From positions 1,570,856 to 1,634,855 of the forward strand of contig OY282374.1 of the NCBI GenBank assembly GCA_958295815.1: a stretch of DNA of 64,000 bases. Reading direction: 5' to 3'. Of the stretch, positions 33,388-42,208 are shown piece by piece (positions within the stretch are counted from its first letter, which is position 1; each line of letters opens with the position of its first letter). The DNA is from Candidatus Poribacteria bacterium (GTDB taxonomy: Bacteria > Poribacteria > WGA-4E > WGA-3G). The notes below the pieces were generated by a model that was not told the origin of the DNA, did no database searches, and saw only the letters and a program-made list of their open reading frames with translations. The position numbers were made by a program, and so were the translations under genes.

Positions 33388-33737
33388 ATGAGAGAAATCA
33401 GTTTTTATCGCACGGTGTCTGGACGTTGTCCAGTTGAAGAATTTTTGGATTCGCTTACCTCTAGGCAAAGTACTAAAGTTACTTGGACCTTGCGGTTGAT
33501 TGAGGAATTGGAATTTATTCCGAAACAGTACTTTAAAAAGCTGGTTAATACAGATGATATTTGGGAGGTACGTGTTAGGGTTGGTAGAGACACATTAAGA
33601 TTTTTTCCTTTTTTGATGGTCCAAAGTTGGTGGTTCTTAATCACGCCTTTTCAAAACAAACGCAAAAGATTCCGAGGTCTGACATTCGTCTGGCGGAACA
33701 GAGAAAACGGGATTATTTTAGGAGGAAAGAACAATGA
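33388..33737 (+). CDS. HigB/Gp49-like toxin, requires a -1 frameshift
   Basis: The start ([23 protein letters not shown]) and [19 protein letters not shown] match RelE/HigB phage-derived Gp49-like mRNA interferases. In the plain frame the C-terminus ([14 protein letters not shown]...) does not fit the family. In the -1 frame, from a run of six T, it reads [20 protein letters not shown] and ends with ...RDYFRRKEQ, the expected family tail, and stops at 33735-33737 overlapping the antitoxin ATG. The junction reads CCT TTT TTG, containing the slippery heptamer T-TTT-TTG in the right phase. Either programmed frameshifting or a one-base deletion explains it. Confidence 0.75.
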
Positions 33738-34009
33738 GTGACTTAAAGCAATATGTCGAAAAACGTAAAGCCAGAGATCCTGAATTTGCCGAAAATTACG
33801 AGGCTGGTTACTTGGAATTCAAGATCGGTGTTCTCCTTCGGCAAGCCCGAGAAGAGGCTGGCTTAACCCAAGAACAAGTAGCACAAAAATTGAATACCAA
33901 AAAATCTGCTATTTCACGAATAGAAAATCATGCTGAAGATGTTAAGTTATCGACTTTAGGAAAGTATGCAAAAGCAGTTGGAAAAAAGTTACATTTATCA
34001 GTCGGATAG
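33734..34009 (+). CDS. HigA-like XRE-family antitoxin
   Basis: The 91-residue protein has an N-terminal segment ([20 protein letters not shown]) and a helix-turn-helix, [20 protein letters not shown] to [19 protein letters not shown] (about residues 33-75). This is the usual HigA form, with the toxin gene upstream. Its ATG overlaps the frameshifted toxin stop (ATGA), which is strong evidence that the -1 frame of the toxin was the original. It would bind and neutralise the toxin and repress the pair. AGGAGGAAAG is its ribosome site. Confidence 0.88.
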   Translation: MSDLKQYVEKRKARDPEFAENYEAGYLEFKIGVLLRQAREEAGLTQEQVAQKLNTKKSAISRIENHAEDVKLSTLGKYAKAVGKKLHLSVG

Positions 34010-34025
34010 TTAAGGAGACAAATTA

Positions 34026-34823
34026 ATGAGCAAATTAAGATTCGCTTGCCATCTCATCCAGTTTGGCGGAGAACAGCAAGAAAATCCAGAAAAAGTGTTG
34101 CGCGAAGTATCCGATGCGGGTTGGGAAGGGGTCGAAAGTGTTCCTATTGAGAGTTCAGAGCAACTCGTTGAAATGGCAACCCTTGCACGCAGTTTAGGAC
34201 TCCATATCGTTAATGCCGGTGGTGCGGGACTTGACAGAGTTAGGTTCAACATCACGCTCGGCAATAATGCAGCGGAAGTCCCTTCATTGAGGCGTTCAGA
34301 ATGGGGTGGCCCCGATCCAAACGATGCTGATTTCGAGAATGCTGCTCGGACGTTAGACGAAATGCTCGCGTTCTGCGATGGTCATCACATCAAAGGCTTC
34401 CACCACGCTCACCTCGGTACAATGCTTGAAACCGTTGATGATGCCGAACGTCTCTTGGCAGCTGCACCGAGTCTATGGTTGCTATTTGATACAGGTCACA
34501 TGCTTGCTGCCGGAAGCGATCCGATGCAGGTTTTTGAAAGCGAAAATCTACGGAATAGAATTGGACATGTCCATCTCAAAGACTGCCACGCCGACGATCC
34601 AGATACATGGGATTATAGAACACAGCGTTTTGGTGAGCAGGCGCGTTTTGCAGAACTCGGTGCGGGAAACTTAGGACTTGATGTCAAAGCCGCACTTGAA
34701 GGACTCGAAGCAGTCGGTTATGACGGATGGGTCTCTGTCGAACTTGACCGTCCGTATCCACCGCGTCCAGCAGCCGAAGCTGCAGTGGTAAACCGAGAAT
34801 ACCTGCGAAGTTTGGGGTATTGA
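34026..34823 (+). CDS. Sugar phosphate isomerase/epimerase family TIM barrel
   Basis: The 265-residue protein has the xylose-isomerase-like barrel pattern: KLRFACHLIQFGGEQQENPE, SDAGWEGVESVPIES, IKGFHHAHLGTML, LWLLFDTGHMLAAG (metal-binding Asp and His), IGHVHLKDCHADDP (His and Asp) and GWVSVELDRP (Glu). These residues form the divalent-metal site of the AP_endonuc_2 superfamily, including inosose dehydratases and tagatose epimerases. The exact substrate is unknown. AAGGAG precedes the ATG, 17 bases after the antitoxin gene. Confidence 0.88.
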   Translation: MSKLRFACHLIQFGGEQQENPEKVLREVSDAGWEGVESVPIESSEQLVEMATLARSLGLHIVNAGGAGLDRVRFNITLGNNAAEVPSLRRSEWGGPDPNDADFENAARTLDEMLAFCDGHHIKGFHHAHLGTMLETVDDAERLLAAAPSLWLLFDTGHMLAAGSDPMQVFESENLRNRIGHVHLKDCHADDPDTWDYRTQRFGEQARFAELGAGNLGLDVKAALEGLEAVGYDGWVSVELDRPYPPRPAAEAAVVNREYLRSLGY

Positions 34824-34861
34824 ACGGAGGCAGTCACGGGTTTAACTGTGAGGTATCCTTT

Positions 34862-36478
34862 CTACCTGAGTCCTGCCGCGTGCCTACCCGCAGCCGGATC
34901 GCCAGCAGCATGGAACGTTCCGTTATCTTTATTAACATAGACCATAACAGGCGCAGCAATAGCACCACCTTGTGTCTTGACTTGATGACCACGCTTGGCA
35001 AGTTCCTGCTGAACCTCCTCGCTCACACTATTATTGATGGTCAACGAACCTGCTTGTCCAAATGTTTCCGCACGATTAGGGTTCGGATCGAACGAATTTT
35101 CATGGTGTCCGGTAGCGAAGCGTGGTGCGATGACAGCATCTTCAGGCTCCATACCGAACTCGATGAAATCGAGCAGCAAATTCATCGTCGCTTGGTCTTG
35201 CAAATCTCCACCGGCAACACTGATTGATAGAATCGGGGATCCATCCTTAAGAACCAGCGTAGGTGTCAGCGTAATCCTCGGACGCTTTCCGGGTTGGATA
35301 CAGTTCGGATGACCGGCGGTCGTGTTAAGACTCCGTAGACGATTGCCATAACTGACGCCTGTGGGACCAACCATACCGCCTGCATGGTAGACGTTAGCAC
35401 TCGGTGTCGCAGCGACGACATTTCCCCATCTGTCGGCAATAGCACAGGTTGTTGTCCCGCCTACGCCCGGTCTGAACACGCCGCCTGCTTTTAGTGGCTC
35501 CATGTTATCCACATCTCCGGGTCGTGCTTCGTGTGATGCCTCTTGCATATCAATTAGGGGTCGGCGAATCTCGGTATAAGCATCGGAGAGCAGTCCAGAT
35601 AGTGGCACGTCCACAAACTCTGGGTCGCCATAATACGCATCACGGTCAGCCATCGCCAGTTTGAGTGCTTCCGTGACCGCATGCACGTAATCTGTGGAGC
35701 AGTTTCCCATGGCTTTAAGATCGAAGCCTTCCAATAAACGCAGTGCTTGACAGAGATAAGGACCTTGTGTCCACGGACCACATTTATACACCGTATACCC
35801 TCGGTAATCCACCGACACGGGGTCTTCAACAAGCGTAACATGGGCAGCGAGGTCGTTCCTGCGAAGAAATCCGCCTTTGTCAATGTAAAAACCTTCCAAG
35901 GCATCGGCAATATCACTGTTAGCACCGTTTCGTCCGTAGAAACGATCGCTTGCCGCCTGGATTTTTTCCTCACGGCTCCCAGATGTCTTCTGTTCCGACT
36001 CAACCATCCGTCGCAGCGTGACCGCCAATTCAGGGTGCCAATCCGCTTCACCAGCATCAAGCAATGCCAGTGTCGGTGCCACGATTGCCTCAAACGTCAT
36101 AGTTCCATACAGTTTGAGTGTTGTTGTGCAGAGGTCTACAACCGATGGCACGGGTGCCATTTTGATGTCACCGTTCGGGATCTCGTTTTCCATATACCAG
36201 TCGATGGCATCTTGTGAGAGCGGCGCGCGTCCCTGTCCAGAGAGTGATTTCACTTCCCCTTTTTCCGAGTCAAAGATAAGGAGTGGCACCTCACCCCCGA
36301 TTGAACAGGCACCGTGATCTGTGACATTGAGCGCGAGAATTGTTCCTGCCGCTGCGTCTGCTGCATTTCCGCCTGCTTCCAGAATCTCAATCCCCGCTGC
36401 GACGGCTCCTGCACCACCGGCGGCAACAACACCAGTTTTACTAACGGCTTTCCAACCAATTTCTTGAGTATTTGGCAT
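34862..36478 (-). CDS. Gamma-glutamyltransferase family protein (Ntn hydrolase)
   Basis: The 538-residue product has the GGT layout: VVAAGGAGAVAAGIEILEAG and GNAADAAAGTILALNVTDHG near the start, and the autoprocessing site GVGGTTTCAIADRWGN, where Thr343 is the likely nucleophile (family pattern T-T-x, here with Cys345 in place of His). LSISVAGGDLQDQATMNLLL belongs to the small subunit. Such enzymes hydrolyse or transfer gamma-glutamyl groups or act as cephalosporin acylases. No signal peptide is visible, unlike periplasmic GGTs. The ATG at 36478 is chosen because AGGAAAG precedes it; an ATG at 36544 would add 22 residues without homology. Confidence 0.88.
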   Translation of the reverse strand: MPNTQEIGWKAVSKTGVVAAGGAGAVAAGIEILEAGGNAADAAAGTILALNVTDHGACSIGGEVPLLIFDSEKGEVKSLSGQGRAPLSQDAIDWYMENEIPNGDIKMAPVPSVVDLCTTTLKLYGTMTFEAIVAPTLALLDAGEADWHPELAVTLRRMVESEQKTSGSREEKIQAASDRFYGRNGANSDIADALEGFYIDKGGFLRRNDLAAHVTLVEDPVSVDYRGYTVYKCGPWTQGPYLCQALRLLEGFDLKAMGNCSTDYVHAVTEALKLAMADRDAYYGDPEFVDVPLSGLLSDAYTEIRRPLIDMQEASHEARPGDVDNMEPLKAGGVFRPGVGGTTTCAIADRWGNVVAATPSANVYHAGGMVGPTGVSYGNRLRSLNTTAGHPNCIQPGKRPRITLTPTLVLKDGSPILSISVAGGDLQDQATMNLLLDFIEFGMEPEDAVIAPRFATGHHENSFDPNPNRAETFGQAGSLTINNSVSEEVQQELAKRGHQVKTQGGAIAAPVMVYVNKDNGTFHAAGDPAAGRHAAGLR

Positions 36479-36584
36479 CGGTCTTTCCTTTGCTTCAGCA
36501 TCAGAAGTTGATATGATTTCCTTCTTTGCGTTAGAGCATAGCATAAAATTTCATCTTGTGCAATATCTAACTCAAGAACCTTAA

Positions 36585-36657
36585 AGCTATTAGTTTTCCA
36601 ATAATTTACATCTGGATGCCCGAACTTGATCGGGATAGCGCACTTATCTCTAAGAAA
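36585..36657. repeat. Partial copy of the 48.0-kb MITE
   Basis: AGCTATTAGTTTTCCAATAA then GGATGCCCGAACTTGATCGG parallels the left half of the element at 47998-48139 (TCATTTAGTTTTCCAGTAA and GGATGCCCGAACTTGTTCGG). The right palindrome arm is missing and the end (ACTTATCTCTAAGAAAAA) only loosely resembles the other right end, so this is a deletion derivative. Confidence 0.6.
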
Positions 36658-36685
36658 AATGTAATACAAGGAATGGATTTAGTCT
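36658..36685. repeat. 28-nt repeat shared with the tnpB insertion
   Basis: This stretch matches the first part of the palindromic insertion in tnpB (23510-23537) at 27 of 28 positions; only one G/A differs. The sequence on each side differs between the two places. Here it can also fold differently: GAAAAATGTAA upstream pairs with TTACATTTTCC at about 36691-36701. Confidence 0.65.
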
Positions 36686-36822
36686 TTGCTTTACATTTTC
36701 CAACTTCTCTCTTGTAGAAGCGATCTACTGATCGCAACGCTTATGCACTACACTTGAATAATCAAGAAAATTCGGCTAAAATATATTGACAGTTTGAAAA
36801 CGTCAGAGGAAATAGAAAAACG

Positions 36823-37701
36823 ATGATCGAAATAAAATCACACAACCATGCAAACGAGCTCCTTTCTCTTTCAGGGGCATATCTGGAACAGAATGAGAGT
36901 GAAAATAATTTGCCTATCGGTTTAGCTTATAGACTCGCTGAAGACCCATACTACTACGGATCCGAGTTACCCCTGCTGTTAAGTATTTTGGAACAAGGGA
37001 GAGTCATCGGTGTCGTAGTGATGACACCACCTAAGAGAATCATCTTGAGCAGAATTGACGCAAATATCCAAACCACTATCGTTCACCTTGTACACCACTT
37101 ACGTGGAATTGATGTCCAGATACCAGGAGTTGTTGGACCTGAAACAGAATCCCAAGCCTTTTCTGATTGTTGGGTTGAAGGTATGCTTGGTGTATCAGCC
37201 AGTGAAGACAAGCGGTTACGTGTATTTGAAGCAAGAAGCGTCGCGAACCTTCCACTTTCGCCGGGAAATTTGCGTTTCGCTCGTCCCGATGATCATCCAC
37301 TCATGGCGGAATGGATTGCTGCCCTCTCAGATGCAATAGGTGAACCTACCAGTTTTGACGGAGCTAAAAGCCGCGCCGAGAAACTCATCAAGGATCAGCA
37401 ACTATACGTATGGGATGATAATGGTCCAGTGTCTATTGCTGGTGTGTCCCGTCCGATGAGAAATGGGGCGGTAATAGGCGTTGTATACACACCACGTGAG
37501 CATCGCAATAAAGGATATGCGACTTCATCTGTTTTATTGTTGACAAAGAAACTACTATCGGATGGCTATTCATTTTGCAGCCTATATACCGATTTATCAA
37601 ATCCGACTTCCAATAGCATCTACACCAAAATCGGTTATGTGCCTTTAGGGGACGCGTTGGCGTTTGATTTTGTATCTTCAGACGGACACAACGTTGCCTA
37701 A
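36823..37701 (+). CDS. GNAT acetyltransferase with N-terminal domain
   Basis: The 292-residue protein has a C-terminal GNAT domain: LRFARPDDHPLMAEWIAALS, VSIAGVSRPMRNGAVIGVVY, TPREHRNKGYATSSVLLL with the R-N-K-G-Y-A acetyl-CoA loop (about residues 227-232), and SLYTDLSNPTSNSIYTKIGY as the closing N-x-x-S-x-x-x-Y-x-x-x-G-Y element. The first half (PYYYGSELPLLLSILEQGRV) is a degenerate GNAT-like domain. This two-domain form is common among uncharacterised acetyltransferases. GAGGAAA precedes the ATG. Confidence 0.85.
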   Translation: MIEIKSHNHANELLSLSGAYLEQNESENNLPIGLAYRLAEDPYYYGSELPLLLSILEQGRVIGVVVMTPPKRIILSRIDANIQTTIVHLVHHLRGIDVQIPGVVGPETESQAFSDCWVEGMLGVSASEDKRLRVFEARSVANLPLSPGNLRFARPDDHPLMAEWIAALSDAIGEPTSFDGAKSRAEKLIKDQQLYVWDDNGPVSIAGVSRPMRNGAVIGVVYTPREHRNKGYATSSVLLLTKKLLSDGYSFCSLYTDLSNPTSNSIYTKIGYVPLGDALAFDFVSSDGHNVA

Positions 37702-37740
37702 CACCATATACTTAGGTTAGAAATCTTAGAAGGAAAAAAT

Positions 37741-38805
37741 ATGGCTAAATACAAGATTGCGGTAATTCGAGGAGACGGGATCGGGGTTGAAGTGATGGAG
37801 GAAAGCATCAAGGTCCTCAATGCTGTCGCCGATAGATATGACATCAAATGGGACTTTGTGGAGTTTCCTTGGGGTTCAGACTACTATTTCAAGTATGGGC
37901 ACATGATGCCAGCAGATGCTCTTGATACCCTGGCAGAGTTTGACCAGATTTATCTTGGCGCAGTCGGACACCCCGACATCCAAGACCACGTTACACTCAA
38001 TGGACTTTTATTGCCAATCCGACGTAGATTCGATCAGTACGTCTGCGAGCGACCAAGTGTCCTCTATCCCGGGATTAATTCACCGCTCAAGGACAAAAGG
38101 GCTTGGGATATTGATTTAGTGGTGATAAGGGAGAACACAGAAGGCGAGTATGCCAACGTCGGTGGGTTTCAGTACCAAGGGTTCCCTGAAGAGATCGGTG
38201 TGCAGGTTGGCGTATTTACACGCCACGGCTGCGAGCGCATTATCACTTATGCTTTTGAGCAAGCTCGAGTACGAGACAAGAAACGCAAAGTTACTTCGAT
38301 CACCAAATCCAATGCACAAGGCTACGGCATGATTGTATGGGATACAGCCTTCGAGCGAGTCGCTGAAAAGTATCCTGACATAGAGACGGAATCGTTGCTT
38401 GTGGACGCAGCGTGTATGGATTTCGTGCGAAGACCAGAGGACTTTGATGTGGTCGTCGCGAGCAACCTGTTTGGGGATATCCTCACGGACATCGGCGCAA
38501 TTATCACCGGTAGCATGGGGTTGGCTCCGAGCGGCAATATCGACCCGCAACGTCGATTCCCGTCGATGTTTGAACCGGTTCACGGGAGTGCCCCGGACAT
38601 CATGGGGATGGGCATCGCTAATCCGCTGGCGGCAATTATCTCTGGGGCGATGATGTTGCGCTTTATGGGTGAGGTGGAAGCGGCGGAAACAATAGATGCA
38701 GCTGTGCTAAAAGTAGTCGAGGAAGGCAAAACCCTTCCACCTGACTTGGACGGTCAAGCTACTACCTCACAGGTCGGCAACGCTGTGGTGAGTGCGCTCG
38801 GATAA
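37741..38805 (+). CDS. Tartrate dehydrogenase/isopropylmalate dehydrogenase family enzyme
   Basis: The 354-residue protein is a beta-decarboxylating dehydrogenase: KIAVIRGDGIGVEVMEESIK at the start, IRENTEGEYANVGG in the substrate loop, TSITKSNAQGYGMIVWDTAF with the catalytic Lys, and SNLFGDILTDIGAIITGSMG, the Asp-rich metal motif, then FEPVHGSAPDIMG for NAD binding. The WGSDYYFKYG segment early on is typical of the tartrate dehydrogenase/decarboxylase (TtuC) branch rather than LeuB, so D-malate or tartrate is the best guess. No leucine-biosynthesis genes are nearby. AGAAGGA precedes the ATG. Confidence 0.88.
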   Translation: MAKYKIAVIRGDGIGVEVMEESIKVLNAVADRYDIKWDFVEFPWGSDYYFKYGHMMPADALDTLAEFDQIYLGAVGHPDIQDHVTLNGLLLPIRRRFDQYVCERPSVLYPGINSPLKDKRAWDIDLVVIRENTEGEYANVGGFQYQGFPEEIGVQVGVFTRHGCERIITYAFEQARVRDKKRKVTSITKSNAQGYGMIVWDTAFERVAEKYPDIETESLLVDAACMDFVRRPEDFDVVVASNLFGDILTDIGAIITGSMGLAPSGNIDPQRRFPSMFEPVHGSAPDIMGMGIANPLAAIISGAMMLRFMGEVEAAETIDAAVLKVVEEGKTLPPDLDGQATTSQVGNAVVSALG

Positions 38806-38985
38806 TGTGCTCTGTTATAGACTTCGTAGTTGGGGAAAACGACTCATCAAATTTTGGCATCTTTCAGAAAATTTAGTATGTTTTTAACAATTGATTGTAA
38901 TGGTCCATGGTAAAAAAGATTTTCCAACCTACTTCTGCAAGATCGTTAGTTGGATAAAACCGTCAGATTATCTAATAGGTGGCTG

Positions 38986-39984
38986 ATGAAGGAACAAGAC
39001 TCTTCGCATTCCAATCCTGAAAACTATGTGGTGCCGCTGAAGGGACACACATACTGTAAAATTTTATTTGATGAAGTCTTTCTCCCCGTCTTAAAAGAAC
39101 GCTTTCCAGATGTCCTTCCCCGTCTCAGTGCTGGAATCATCGGAGTAGGATCTGACGTTCTTGGTGCCGATGACGAACTGTCACGCGATCATGACTGGGG
39201 TCCGAGCAAGTGCCAACTACTGCTGTCGGAACAGGATATTGCAGAGTATGGCTCTTCTATTTCTCAGGCTCTGGAGATGGCTATTCCAGATGAGTTGTTA
39301 GGAATAGACACAGCCAAATTGCGACCTAAGACAATACGGATAAGCACCATTGACGCAGTCTATCATGATTTTCACGAATCTGCCTATCCGCCGGTGACAA
39401 TCGAGGAATGGGCTGCCGCTGATGACAACGACCTATGCTACGCGTCCTCTGGTTTTGTTCTCTATGACCCTTCTAATGCCCTTACCGAACGCATATCCGC
39501 TTTCCAAAAGGCATACTACCCGGCAGACATCTGGAAGTGGAAGATCGCGAGTGACCTATGGGGAATTTGGCACAATGGTGAGTACAATTCGTCCTATCGT
39601 TTAGCTAAACGCGGTGACGGAATAGGTTTGCTCATCGGCCAGGGGGCTTTTGTTGAAGGCACGCTAAGACTTCTGTGTCTGCTCAATAAGTGCTTTCCGG
39701 TATACTGGAAGTGGCTACACTGGCAGGCCAAAAGTCTCCCCAAGTGGATAGACATTATAGAACCATCTCTCAAGAAACTTGAATCAGCAGACAATCATGA
39801 AACACGCGGCGAGATCATTAACACTATATGTCAATCAATTCGGGAAATCCTTTACAAAGTGGGTTTGCTTCCCGATACAGATTGGCGCAATTTCATGGGC
39901 AGCCAAGAGGTGGCCCTGCAAATCGAATCGGCGCAGGTAAAGGAGCTAATTCGGGAAAAAGAGCCTCATTTGTATGCGTGGTAA
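38986..39984 (+). CDS. DUF4037 nucleotidyltransferase-like protein
   Basis: The 332-residue product has GSDVLGADDELSRDHDWGPS, the family signature of DUF4037: a nucleotidyltransferase-like G-S...D-x-D where the acid pair lies in DHDWG. Later VYHDFHESAYPPVTIEEWAA and KAYYPADIWKWKIASDLWGI match the helical C-terminal half. The ATG at 38986 has AGGTGG upstream; a TTG at 38950 is possible. The function of the family is unknown, although small-molecule nucleotidylation is plausible. Confidence 0.8.
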   Translation: MKEQDSSHSNPENYVVPLKGHTYCKILFDEVFLPVLKERFPDVLPRLSAGIIGVGSDVLGADDELSRDHDWGPSKCQLLLSEQDIAEYGSSISQALEMAIPDELLGIDTAKLRPKTIRISTIDAVYHDFHESAYPPVTIEEWAAADDNDLCYASSGFVLYDPSNALTERISAFQKAYYPADIWKWKIASDLWGIWHNGEYNSSYRLAKRGDGIGLLIGQGAFVEGTLRLLCLLNKCFPVYWKWLHWQAKSLPKWIDIIEPSLKKLESADNHETRGEIINTICQSIREILYKVGLLPDTDWRNFMGSQEVALQIESAQVKELIREKEPHLYAW

Positions 39985-40065
39985 TTGAATATTCGGATAA
40001 AGAGTCCTACGACTTGAGGCGTGGTGGTGTCAAAACACAATTAACCTAACACATGGAGAATTAAT

Positions 40066-40752
40066 ATGAAACTCGGTTCAATTCATGACGCGGCAGCCAA
40101 CGGGGACCTCGATGCCGTAAAGAAAATCGTTGAACAGGACCCTCGTCTGGTCAACCAAGACGACCAACACGAATGGCGTCCTATATTTCATGCTGGATTA
40201 AGACGACATTATGATGTTGTTAAATATCTAATAGACTGTGGTGCCGATTTGGCAGCGCATGATGGTTATGTGATTCACTATGCTGGAGAAGTACCAGACA
40301 ATAAGGAAGTTGTATCATTACTTGTTGCGTATGGGGGCTTGGATGCACATGCTGAACCATCCAGCGAAGCCGCGCGCCAGTTTATATACGCCGTTTTTTT
40401 AGCCAATGTGCATCGCGTCAACGCAATGCTCCGAGACAACTCAAAGTTAGTGCAGGAGCGTTACGCTCGTGGCGATACAGCCTTACACCATGCTGCTCGA
40501 AACGGCGACTTGGAAATTGTAGAACAGTTAGTCGGCAGTGGGGCAGATGTCAATGTAACATCAGATCACGCGCATTTTCCTCTGTACTGCGCAGCCGGTC
40601 ATGGACATGTAGAAACAACGCTGTATTTGGTAGAACATGGCGCGGATTTGCAAGCCACACTCGGGGATGGCAAAACGGTCGTTGAGTGGCTAAAACAGTA
40701 TGCTGATCATGACCGTCGCTTAAAATCCTGTCTCGATGTTTTGGAGAGATGA
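40066..40752 (+). CDS. Ankyrin-repeat protein
   Basis: The 228-residue protein consists of about five ankyrin repeats: IHDAAANGDLDAVKKIVEQD, FHAGLRRHYDVVKYLIDCGA, a degenerate third, LHHAARNGDLEIVEQLVGSG and LYCAAGHGHVETTLYLVEHG. No signal peptide or other domain is seen. Such repeats bind proteins. GGAG precedes the ATG. Its 3' end overlaps a longer version of the methyltransferase frame that follows. Confidence 0.88.
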   Translation: MKLGSIHDAAANGDLDAVKKIVEQDPRLVNQDDQHEWRPIFHAGLRRHYDVVKYLIDCGADLAAHDGYVIHYAGEVPDNKEVVSLLVAYGGLDAHAEPSSEAARQFIYAVFLANVHRVNAMLRDNSKLVQERYARGDTALHHAARNGDLEIVEQLVGSGADVNVTSDHAHFPLYCAAGHGHVETTLYLVEHGADLQATLGDGKTVVEWLKQYADHDRRLKSCLDVLER

Positions 40753-40786
40753 TGTCTCAAATGCCCACGACGATCGCGGCAACGGT

Positions 40787-41602
40787 ATGTTTCAAGGTAT
40801 TAAGACATTGAATACCACAAGACCACGACAATACTGGGACGATTACGCATCCCGATTCAAGAGCCGAAGTTTAGCGGAAACTTATGAACTCCGACCTCCG
40901 TATCCAGAGGAGACGTATACCATGCTTCTAAATTTGCTGGGTGACTCGCGGGGACGAGTTTTAGATGTCGGGTGTGGTCCCGGAAAGATAGCACGGAGAC
41001 TCATCGAGCACGTAGCAGGCGTTGATGCCGTTGACTTCTCGCTGGAAATGATCCGAGTGGGGAAGTCGCTGGTCAACGGTGATCACCCAAATCTACGGTG
41101 GATCAATGGATCTATCGAGGAGGTGCAGTTGTATCCTCCCTACGATATGATAACAGCTGGTGCAAGTATTCATTGGATGGAGTGGAGTGTGGTTTTTCCG
41201 AAATTCAAGGAAGTGCTGACCACAGACGGACACCTCGTAATTATTGATGGGGATCGTCCTATTGTGGCACCTTGGCATGACGCTGAACTGGAATTGATTC
41301 ACAAGTATTCCACAAACAGACACCATGAGAGCATAGATTTGATTCAAGAACTCGTGAATAGAGGACATCTCTATTTGATTGGCGATAAGCGGACAGCACC
41401 GGTTAGTTTCTCGCAATCGCTTACGGATTATGTTCAGTCCTTTCATTCGAGAGAAAGCATGGCCAAGGAACACATGGGGCAGAAAAACGTCAAGGCGTTT
41501 GACACCGAACTATCAGCTATTTTGTCTGACTTCGTTGATAATAAAGGTCACCTTACGTATGAATTAGAGGCAAGGATAATTTGGGGAAAGCCAATGGCAT
41601 AG
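40787..41602 (+). CDS. Class I SAM-dependent methyltransferase
   Basis: The 271-residue product has RQYWDDYASRFKSRSLAETY, GRVLDVGCGPGKIARRLIEH (motif I), VDAVDFSLEMIRVGKSLVNG (motif II) and YDMITAGASIHWMEWSVVFP (motif IV). The SIHWM signature resembles the AFHW of the gene at 28437. An ATG at 40736 would add 17 residues overlapping the ankyrin gene; homology starts after 40787, but neither ATG has a strong ribosome site. Confidence 0.85.
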   Translation: MFQGIKTLNTTRPRQYWDDYASRFKSRSLAETYELRPPYPEETYTMLLNLLGDSRGRVLDVGCGPGKIARRLIEHVAGVDAVDFSLEMIRVGKSLVNGDHPNLRWINGSIEEVQLYPPYDMITAGASIHWMEWSVVFPKFKEVLTTDGHLVIIDGDRPIVAPWHDAELELIHKYSTNRHHESIDLIQELVNRGHLYLIGDKRTAPVSFSQSLTDYVQSFHSRESMAKEHMGQKNVKAFDTELSAILSDFVDNKGHLTYELEARIIWGKPMA

Positions 41603-41845
41603 AATATGAAGTTATAGTATCTAATACCGGTTGTCCGGTCTCTATACGTTGGATTCAGCCTTCAGTGATCCATAGACAAATCCTGAGTTTGCAAACTAAC
41701 AGGGAGTTGAAAGAGGTTGAATCCTCTTTCAGAGTGTTGTATACTATATACAACCAGCAGGTGGGGTTCTACCGCGGTACACGCCATGTGCTGAGTCCTG
41801 TCTACGTAGCAAGTCTGTCTATGTTTATAGATGAGGTGAATAAAT
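41603..41845. other. Spacer with two perfect hairpins
   Basis: TGAAAGAGG-TTGAAT-CCTCTTTCA (41708-41731) is a 9-base perfect stem and GTTGTATA-CTA-TATACAAC (41736-41754) an 8-base one directly after it. The first may terminate the methyltransferase transcript, though it lacks a T-run; the second could be an operator for the antitoxin gene at 41846. A 94-codon frame crosses the spacer but lacks a recognisable family. Confidence 0.45.
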
Positions 41846-42208
41846 ATGACGCGTATCGCAAATGAACAGATCACTGATGCTCGCGCCCCAAAACAAAAAG
41901 TTGAGAACACACGCATTCAGACTGTTGAGATCGTTGATCCCGTCTTTGAGGAAACCTATATCGCTAAGGTGACGAGGAAGTCCTCCCAGTGGTGTGGATG
42001 GATTCCAGATGTCCCAGAAGTCAAATGCGAGGCGAGAACAAAAAAAGAACTCTTGAAAATTCTCACAACGAAACTCCGTGAGGCCTTGGAAGCACGTGAA
42101 GAGGCTTGGGATAAACAACTCGAATCGGATGTGAAAGCTGGAAAACTCGATTATCTTCGTGAGGAGGCACTGGAAGATATTAAAGCTGGAAGGGTTCGTG
42201 ATTTATAA
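41846..42208 (+). CDS. HicB/RelB-like antitoxin
   Basis: The 120-residue protein has a HicB-like fold segment (YIAKVTRKSSQWCGWIPDVP then EVKCEARTKKELLKILTTKL) and a C-terminal helix ending DYLREEALEDIKAGRVRDL, a form common in antitoxins that sit before RelE-type toxins. The stop lies inside the start region of a decayed RelE-like toxin gene, the usual overlap of such pairs. GAGGTGA precedes the ATG. With the toxin broken, this antitoxin is probably an orphan. Confidence 0.7.
   Translation: MTRIANEQITDARAPKQKVENTRIQTVEIVDPVFEETYIAKVTRKSSQWCGWIPDVPEVKCEARTKKELLKILTTKLREALEAREEAWDKQLESDVKAGKLDYLREEALEDIKAGRVRDL

Noticed and set aside
37698..37730. GCCTAACACC ... GGTTAGAA as an attC site
   Set aside because: Only about 27 bases long with a 16-base loop, too short for a functional site.
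41581..41865. 94-codon frame as a gene
   Set aside because: It starts inside the methyltransferase gene, crosses two perfect hairpins, has no recognisable family and ends inside the antitoxin gene.
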